NCBI GenBank assembly: GCA_947311845.1
Contig: CAMZMU010000041.1
Coordinates: 134,233,975 to 134,297,974, forward strand
Origin: Poa pratensis
Lineage: Eukaryota; Streptophyta; Magnoliopsida; Poales; Poaceae
DNA: 64,000 bases
Direction: 5' to 3'
Shown here: positions 57,453 to 64,000 of the stretch, piece after piece
Numbering within the stretch: position 1 is the first letter of the stretch
Layout: each line of letters starts with the position of its first letter
Position numbers and translations under genes: made by a program
Notes under the pieces: model-generated
Told to the model about the DNA's origin: nothing
What the model saw: the letters and a program-made list of their open reading frames with translations, nothing else
Database searches by the model: none

Positions 57453-59120
57453 TCAGGTCCTAGATAGGCATCTTGCTTTCCAGCCTTGATGTCATTGAGA
57501 CGATGTCTGCGTCTTGCGGACTGAGCTGTTTGCCAGATCTATCGGCATGAGGCTCGTCCTGCGCTGCCCGGCTGTGCCTAGGCTCGTTGTTGTGTCCCCG
57601 GCTTCCGCCTTCGTGCCTGGGCACTGGTGGGGACTGTGTGCGGTCCCTGCTTCTTCTTGGCGGCGGGGCGTTGTCGCGATTGCCGCCACTCCTTGGCGGC
57701 TGCTTGCTGCCCCTGCTTCCGCCTTCATCCCGCCTAGGCGGAGGGGTGAGGCCTTGCGCCTGTTGCCGGTTCTGGACGCCTCGTCACGCTGCCTTTTGGG
57801 AGGTGGTGACTTGCGGGTCCTTGTCCTTCCCTTTTCCGTGGCTACTGGAGCCGGACGGATCTTCGGGTTGCCACCGGCCGCAGCTTTGCAAGCGTTGGAT
57901 TTGATTCCAACTTTCCTCCCCTTGCGTCCGCCATGTCGGCGCGAGAATCAGCACGGGCCTGCTGCTCTAGAGCTTTGTGAGCAAGGATCGATGCGTAGTA
58001 ATCTTCTCGTCCTTGTCATAGTCATCATTGTTGAGGATGTCTAAGGCGGCTGCAGTGTTGAGGACAGGGGTGGCGAGGATGACGTCCCCGTTCTTGTCCT
58101 TACGCTGCGGCGCTGTAGCCCACTCGAAACCAAGCTTTTGGGCAGGGGATTTGAAGGTGTCAGGATCCCTGCCTTTCTTGCTTTTCTTTCCGCCACAGGT
58201 CCTGCCGGCTTGGGCAATGGTGGTGGTGAAAAGATTGCGCTTGGGGTCTAACTTGGCGGTTATCTTGGCGTTTTCCTCCTTGGCTTCGTCGAGGAGGCTC
58301 TGGACCTCTGCTTGCTTGCTTTTGAGGTACTCAGTTTGCTCCACCAAGGTGTTTCGAAGTTTCTCCAAATCAGCCGGGTTGGTTTTGTCGTCACCGGCGT
58401 GTGCAGAACTTCCGCCAGGGCCGCCATGTTCCCTATCTTGCTGGGCTCGCCTTCTAGAATCTCTTTTTCGGAGCCCCAGGAGGCTCTGGAAACAGTGGAT
58501 CGGTTGCCGGGGTCCCCAGGTTGGCGGCGTCAGTTCCGCCGCCTGCTCTGAGGCTGCACCGGTGACATCCGCCACAAAAACCTGCTGCATGTTGACGGAG
58601 GAGCCCGTAGCCGCCTCAGAAGGCGGAGGATCAGGTGTAACAAACACTGCTTGACCCGTTGCTCAAACATGCTGGCAGAATCTTCTTCGGAATCAGAATC
58701 TACGTTGACGTGAACGGTAGATCTGGATCCGGCATCCGACATCGCATCATCCTGGAGCGCAGGAAGAATAGATTCGGGATCTTGACTGTTGGGCTGGGAG
58801 TCTGATCCCAGTCCCGTCATGCCGACAAAGTGTAGATCTGAATCTGCGGACTCCTCAGGGAGGCAAACTCAGATCCGTCTTGATTGTAGGGCGGGTGGGA
58901 TGGCGAATAAATTCGCGGCAACCCATACGCCTCAGAAGTGTAGCCGATGAACACATCGACGCCGCCAAACGGCACAACTCCGCATCCGACAATGTAGTCG
59001 TCTGCGGGGATGTAGGACTCGTCGCAGCTGATGTAGTGGTTGTCGCCATAGCGAACAGCGCGGCCGACGGCGATTGTTTCGCCGATGCCGCCAAGGGTTC
59101 CCGCCTGGAACGTGACGCCT
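57453..59120 (-). pseudogene. Gypsy-B gag N-terminal region, several breaks
   Basis: Starts after the primer site with the leader shared by the three gypsies here (YIPADDYIVGCGVVPFGGVDV). A stop near 58817 follows, then pieces in other frames (58820-58530; 58647-57967 with a charged helix LVEQTEYLKSKQAEVQSLLD) and an Arg/Ser/Pro-rich stretch to about 57460. Confidence 0.7.
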
Positions 59121-59132
59121 GACGCCTTAGGC

Positions 59133-59150
59133 CCCACGGTGGGCGCCAAC
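59133..59150 (-). promoter_or_regulatory. Gypsy-B primer-binding site
   Basis: Element sense TGGCGCCCACCGTGGGGC, identical to Gypsy-A, adjoining the 5' LTR. Confidence 0.8.
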
Positions 59151-59667
59151 TGTCGTCGTATCGGCATCTTGGATAGGAGACGGGGTCCTGCTAGCCGAGG
59201 GTGAACGTAGGGCAAGAAGGTGGACGTCGTCGAGGTCGGGATTGTACACGGCGGTTTACCCAGCTTCAGGCTCCACGGCGGTGGCGGAGCCCTACGTGCT
59301 GCTATAACTCACTATAAGGCAATAGCCGTGAACAGGTTACAATGAGTTGGTGTATGTTGATTGGATGCCCTAAAGGCGTCCCGAGGTCCAGCTTATATAG
59401 GCGGCTGGACCTAGGGTTACAAGGAGATTACGTATCCGCAAGCATACAGAGTCCTAAACCTAGCCGGCAAGTCTGCCGCCTTCCGTCTTGGTCTTGGTGG
59501 CTTCATGGGCTTCAGTCTTGGGCCTCCTCCTTGCCGGCATCCGCCTTCCTTGGTCGTCAGCTATCTGGGCCGCCCGGCAGGCAAAGCCTTCACCACCACT
59601 GCGGGCCACCCTGGACTAGCCGGATTGATCCATGCTGGTGATACCCCTACTAGGTATATCCCCAACA
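59151..59667 (-). repeat. Gypsy-B 5' LTR
   Basis: Matches 31190-31708. A tatataag box in element sense lies near 59397. Followed by TSD aatag (59668-59672). Confidence 0.92.
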
Positions 59668-59672
59668 AATAG

Positions 59673-60986
59673 TGCCAGTCGGTGATACGCGAGTTGATAA
59701 GGAAGCTCGCCATGCGATTGATCTGCTACAAACTGCCGCCCTACAGCAAGCAAACATGTATGGAATCATGCCTAACGAGCTGCAACACGAGGTATCATGG
59801 GGCAAGGAAAGTTGTAACGTGGAAGAAGTAGACAACCAGCTAGCAGGACTGCAAATATCACCAGATAAAGAGAGTAAGGCTGGTGGTAAGCCACAAACGC
59901 TCGAAGCGACTCAACCAACCCAGTTTGAAACTGATTCAGATGAAGATACAACACCTGTGAGCCCCTATTCGTTATTGAAAGGACCAGCATGTTTCGGGGA
60001 GGAAATACGGCTCACACGTTTCCCACCAAACTTCAGTGAGTCGCAGCAAGTCACCACCTACCATAATGATCTAGACCCTGTCCTGTGGATAGAGGATTAT
60101 GAAATAAACATGACAGGAATCGGTGTAACTCAGGAGGTGCTCGCAAAGTATTTTCACTTGGTACTACAGGGAGAAGCCAGGGATTGGCTACTAAGGTTGC
60201 CGCCAAAGTCAATAAGATCATGAGAAGAATTGAAGATAAGTTCATCAAAAGATTCCAAATAGAAGGCGTGAAAAACCTCAAGCAATGGGTCCAGAAGGAG
60301 AACGAATTAACCAGCGAGTGGATAAAACAAGTCACAGGGATCCTTGACTCCGCCAAAGATATCACAGCGCAATCTGAAGTGCAAGTTGTGATAAAAAACT
60401 GTAGATTTGAGCCACCGGTGCATACCTTAAGCCGCACTGGACATAAGATCGACAGTTTCGACCAACTCTTGGCGACTACTAACAAGCCTGCAGAGACAGA
60501 TAAGATGGCAAGCGGCTCATCGCCAATCACAAAGGAAACCGAACACTGTAAGTATCAACTAAGGGAGCAGAAAAGAGACAAGGAGTCACTCCCCAATAGC
60601 GCCAAAGGGATTTTTGATAGTCCTTGCGACTTACACCGCAGAAGAGATGGGAGACCCGCGGGCCACACAAAGGCGCAGTGTCACTACTACAGGCGATGGA
60701 AAGAAGGTGATTCACCAATCGCGACTCACAGCGGACCAATGCAGCATAAGGACAAGGAGAACTCCTGTCAAAAGCCTGAAACTTCAGTAAGAAGAAACAA
60801 AGGGCAATTTCATACCGTGGATGTACAAACAACGGGCAACAGAAGGCAAATGAATAGCAGATGGAGCCGTGACTCAGTCCCAACGTTGGAAAGACACCGC
60901 CGTTTGACAGAGCGATCGGTCGTTTGGAGTCGCGACGATCATCCCCCAGAAGTAAAAGATCCAGGACAGTTGGCTCTTGTTGTCAC
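59673..60986 (+). pseudogene. Gypsy-A gag, continuation after the Gypsy-B insertion
   Basis: Continues in frame from 31189: DTRVDKEARHAIDLLQTAAL, then capsid LQGEARDWLLRLPPKS. A TGA at 60221 and a nearby frameshift follow; the next frame resumes KFIKRFQIEGVKNLKQW and runs to a nucleocapsid-like CDLH...GHTKAQC segment and HPPEVKDPGQLALVV, the lead-in to the protease. It is cut at 60986 by the Gypsy-C LTR (TSD gtcac). Confidence 0.82.
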
Positions 60987-61582
60987 TGATGGGGGATAAT
61001 AACCCGGTAGGCCCATGAAGAGGGAAGCGTGATCCGCCAGGCTGGAGGCCTGGCCAGGCCAGCGAACCATCAGCATGGGCCGGGTTATGTCGCTGGGCCG
61101 GCAGGTTTGGCGGTAACCCGGTTCAGGAAGGAAAGGTTCTAGAAGACCAGAGGCGGTTCAGGACTTGGAGGACACGAAGGCCAGAAGAACTAGAGTAGGA
61201 CTCCGAGTCTGGGTGGAATCCGGGCTTACCTTGTAAAGCGCCAGGAGACCCGGTCATCTATATAAACTGGTCCCTGTGCCCTAGTTAGAGAGAACTTTTA
61301 CGATCCAAGCTTAGGCGAGAGAACCATCGAGAGAAACTCACGCTACCAAGCGAACCTTGTAACCTAGATCGAGATCCGGCTCTGTTGTCGTAGCCAGGTT
61401 ATCGAAATCGAGATCAATAACAAGATAGCAGGAAGTAGGTCTTTATCTCCAATGGAGAGGCCGAAGCTGGGTAAACCCTTTGTCCCTGCAGTGCTAAACA
61501 ATCTCCCAGATACCAGAGTCGCCTTGCCCATCATCTCAAGCTACCCCAAGGTAGCATCTGCCGTGTTATCTAACCCACGACA
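60987..61582 (+). repeat. Gypsy-C 5' LTR
   Basis: Begins tgatgggggataat and ends taacccacgaca, with ctatataaac near 61258. Same family as the solo LTR at 34576-35180. Confidence 0.9.
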
Positions 61583-61584
61583 GT

Positions 61585-61602
61585 TGGCGCCGTCTGTGGG
61601 AA
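61585..61602 (+). promoter_or_regulatory. Gypsy-C primer-binding site
   Basis: TGGCGCCGTCTGTGGGAA, a variant of the primer site used by Gypsy-A and Gypsy-B. Confidence 0.8.
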
Positions 61603-61625
61603 TCGCGTCCAAAGGTGTCACCATC

Positions 61626-63897
61626 ATGGGAGAAGCAATGCAAGGAGTGGAGAACTTTGTTTTCGGCGAGATCACCCTCAACTCGCAAGGAGAGCCCATC
61701 GTTGATGATTCTGGCTGGGGGCCGGAATCAGATCTACTTGAATCAGGTGATGTTATTCCAATTGACAAGTTTAACGTTTTTGTTGGTATGGTTGCAACTA
61801 GATCTGCTAGTGATGGAGACTATGAATCTGTGTCGGGAGCTGCCACAATTGTTCAATCTGATGGAGAAGAATCAGTTGGTACGGCTGAAGATGAGCTACT
61901 CCTGGACGTACGCGAGGAACGATCGGAAACCCGGCTCCATTCTCGGTGATGTGGCGGACCACGCAGGTTCAGAATCGATCTTGCCCCTGTTTGAAGGCCG
62001 GTTTGGATATGGAGCAGAAGAAGACGATGAAGAGGAGCAGGAGTCCATCCCAAGCCTGGTTAGGAGGGTTGCGTTTTACACCGCCCCATCGATCAACGTG
62101 GGAGCATCACCGTCAACTGTCGTGCCACCAGCTTTTACTCCGGGTCAACAGCAGCAACCATTGCCACCAGTACTGGAGCTGGCGGTCAAAGAGTTGATGG
62201 AGACCCGGCCTCGGTGTCAGAGGAAAGTGAAAACACGGCGCGTTACAGGAACATCTTCGGTTTTCTCAATAACCGGGCTCAGGGTGAGGAAAGAAACAAC
62301 ACAACTGGGGCCTAGGCCTTGTTTAACAATGGCATGGTCCTAGATCCATCAGCACTCACGAGGATTGTTACCCCAGAAAACAGAGCAGCTAGAGCTATAG
62401 AATTGGATACAGCACGCCGGGCTCTGGAGCAGATGCGTAGGGACACAATGGCAGAGAAGCAAGATATGGAGGTTAGGCGAAAGCAAATAGAGGATGAGGA
62501 AAATCGTCTCAATGAGATGACCAGGGCACACCGGAGGGGGCACCAGAGCCGGCTGGCTCCAGGAGAAAACGCCATAAATCCCGCAATATTGTTAAGGACA
62601 CCAGAAGATCAACCAATTGATATAACTCAGGTGGCTCCAGTTGTTAGAACAAACGCAGAACCAGGAAGAGAAACAGGAAGAGCTGGAGTTACAGCTGCAG
62701 CGGTGCCGGGTCTTCTCGCTGGGGGAGCCAGGGGAAATCCGGGTCTGCCGCCTAGGACACCAAGGTACCACACGTCGGCGGGCCATTTTTCCAATCCAGC
62801 AAATAACGTGTATGCTGCAACTTTAGCACTTGACCGGATTCCATTGGGAGACTCGCCAGCAGAAATTGAAGCTCGGCGTGCCATTGACATGTTGCGCACT
62901 GCGGTTGTTCAGCAAGTAAAGTATTCAAAGGAGAAAAGTGCGCTTCATTCTAAAACTTATCGTAGTAAGAGTCGCCACGGTGGGAACCCGCCATTGGCCG
63001 GGTTTGCCACGGCACAGCAGCAAAACCCGCTCCAGCAGAACCAGAACAATCAGTAGCACCAACCTGCCCCTGCAATTTCTGTGGCTCAGCAGATAGTCAA
63101 TAGATCCCGAGCGGGAAGAAGTGCATCTAATGCAAACCCGGCAGTACCTGCAGCAGGAGTACCACAAGGAGGACCAGGTCCCTCGCCCGCAGCGTCTGCA
63201 AGCTCTCCGGTAACAATAATTTGTTAGCAAGTTCTTCCACCTTAGCGGGGCCAAAGTGTCTTTCAGATGCCATTAGAGCAGAGCCTTTCCCTGAGAAGTT
63301 CAAGGAGCCAAGCAAGATTTCCAATTACGAGCCGAGCACGACCCGGCAAGTTGGTTGAGCAGCTATGAGATGGCAATGTATATACGCAATGCCACAGAGA
63401 ACGTTTGTGCAAAGTACATGTATTTGATGATGAGCGATGGTGCAGCAAAGTTGTGGTTCAAGAATCTGCCAGAGAAGTCTATCAATTCTTGGGATGAGTT
63501 GAAAACAATTTTTATCAAGCACTTTCAGGGTACGTGCAAGCGATTATTTTCCATTGAAGATCTTGATCGTTGTGTACAGAGGAAAGGCGAGTCAGCGCGT
63601 CACTGGATGGGCTGGGTCATGGAAATCCTGCACTCCTCGTCAGGTATCGAGCCCAAGGACGCAATTTCATCGATGGAGAAAACTTGCAAGTACGCTCCCT
63701 TGGTCCAGAAGCTGGGTCGCATGAAAGAGGGACACCGGGTTAAGCCCGTTACTATGGCAGAGTTGATGAATGCATGCAACAGACACGCAGCCACGGACAA
63801 GACCCAGGATGCACTAGTACAGAACGACACATCGGAAACGGGCCAAAAACCCCTTCGGCAACGGAGAAAGGGTCCGTGTCCCCGCCTCTGTCACTGA
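61626..63897 (+). pseudogene. Gypsy-C gag, several breaks
   Basis: ATG 61626 opens MGEAMQGVENFVFGE and runs to a stop at 61947. The frame shifts to the 61615-62343 register, then to 62319-63056 (helical ARRALEQMRRDTMAEKQDME, then GDSPAEIEARRAIDMLRTAV). A stop at 63054 and further stops to about 63350 follow. The capsid segment resumes at 63355-63897 with KLWFKNLPEKSINSWDELK and HFQGTCKRLFSIEDLDRCVQ. Not functional. Confidence 0.82.
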
Positions 63898-63976
63898 TGT
63901 GAAGCCTCACAATGGCAACGGAGATTTTTATCGTTTGCAATAAGTTTAGCAACGGGCATAATATATAACCGTTGCC
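63856..63976. repeat. Cluster of ggcaacgg words at the right edge
   Basis: gcaacgg occurs at 63858-63864, 63915-63921 and 63949-63955, and inverted at 63969-63976. Gag similarity fades here, so another element may begin in Gypsy-C. Confidence 0.35.
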
Positions 63977-64000
63977 TTTAGTCTTTACATCAGATACGGA

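Larger units (their letters stand above)
31190..59667 (-). mobile_element. Gypsy-B: complete Ty3-gypsy element (Tat/Retand-like) with antisense gene, enlarged by three later insertions
   Basis: LTRs 59151-59667 (5') and 31190-31708 (3') bracket, on the minus strand, primer site, gag, protease, RT, RNase H and integrase, then on the plus strand an accessory gene convergent with pol. RT-RNase H-integrase order is Ty3-gypsy; an antisense ORF between pol and the 3' LTR is known in the Tat lineage (Grande, RIRE2, Retand). LTRs differ by about 12 substitutions and 4 indels in 517 bp. Without its passengers (two solo LTRs and the LARD) the element would be about 12 kb. Confidence 0.92.
30079..60986 (+). 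mobile_element. Gypsy-A: Ty3-gypsy element (Tat/Retand-like), split by Gypsy-B and Gypsy-C
   Basis: LTR 30079-30605 and gag up to 31189 continue at 59673 after removal of the Gypsy-B insertion, with the reading frame restored exactly across the aatag target. Gag then runs to 60986, where the Gypsy-C LTR begins. Pol and 3' LTR are not in the window. Confidence 0.85.
60987..64000 (+). mobile_element. Gypsy-C: Ty3-gypsy element, right end open
   Basis: LTR, primer site and gag on the plus strand. Presumed left TSD gtcac (60982-60986). Its leader protein resembles Gypsy-A and Gypsy-B, so all three are one lineage. Pol and 3' LTR are outside the window. Confidence 0.85.

Noticed and set aside
57514..58654. 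Plus-strand ORFs of 176 and 208 codons
   Set aside because: Antisense shadows of the Gypsy-B gag region with low-complexity Leu/Ser/Arg composition.
63880..63897. tgtcactgatg at 63886, also at the Gypsy-C LTR start, as the far LTR boundary of Gypsy-C
   Set aside because: Only about 11 bases match and the following sequence is not the LTR; probably chance.

Overview
This is plant nuclear DNA from a large, retrotransposon-rich grass genome, most likely a Triticeae species (wheat, barley, rye or Aegilops). Evidence: one intron-containing host gene with plant splice sites, nested Ty1-copia and Ty3-gypsy elements with 5-bp target-site duplications (TSDs), a LARD-type element with 5.7-kb LTRs, poly(A)-tailed LINE-type retroposons and a hAT MITE. 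I saw no RNA genes, CRISPR array or bacterial-type operon. Family names are from memory of typical elements, not from a search.

1-10,029, host side. The minus strand holds the first five exons (877-2385) of a metallo-beta-lactamase-fold hydrolase gene that runs off the left edge. A 2.86-kb LINE-type retroposon (2434-5291, 15-bp TSD) sits 48 bp upstream of its start codon, between the ATG and a TATA box at 5374-5368. A second poly(A) retroposon (6291-7615) lies further upstream and a probable third at 8884-9473. The remaining upstream sequence is featureless.

10,030-64,000+, a nested stack up to six layers deep. Copia-1 (plus strand) starts at 10,030. Its 3' LTR is split at 21,826/7 by Copia-2 (minus), which is split at 30,078/9 by Gypsy-A (plus). 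Gypsy-A was hit twice: by Gypsy-B (minus, 31,190-59,667, complete with TSD aatag) and by Gypsy-C (plus, from 60,987). Gypsy-B contains two solo LTRs (32,182-33,639 and 34,576-35,180) and a very young LARD (37,016-51,365). Divergence between LTR pairs (about 5% in Copia-1, about 2% in Gypsy-B, nearly 0 in the LARD) agrees with the nesting order. The missing right halves of Copia-1, Copia-2 and Gypsy-A should lie beyond the right edge.

The most notable biology is in the two Copia elements. Each carries, downstream of pol, a third gene (ORF3) that appears to have its own short first exon and a phase-1 intron. In each, one element-specific palindromic word (CCGGAGTCTCCGG in Copia-1, CGGTAGTACCG in Copia-2) is clustered in three places: LTR U3 just upstream of the TATA box, upstream of ORF3 exon 1, and inside the ORF3 intron. 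Gypsy-B carries a separate multi-exon antisense gene convergent with its pol. Nearly all retroelement genes here are broken by stops, frameshifts or insertions; the host hydrolase exons are intact.
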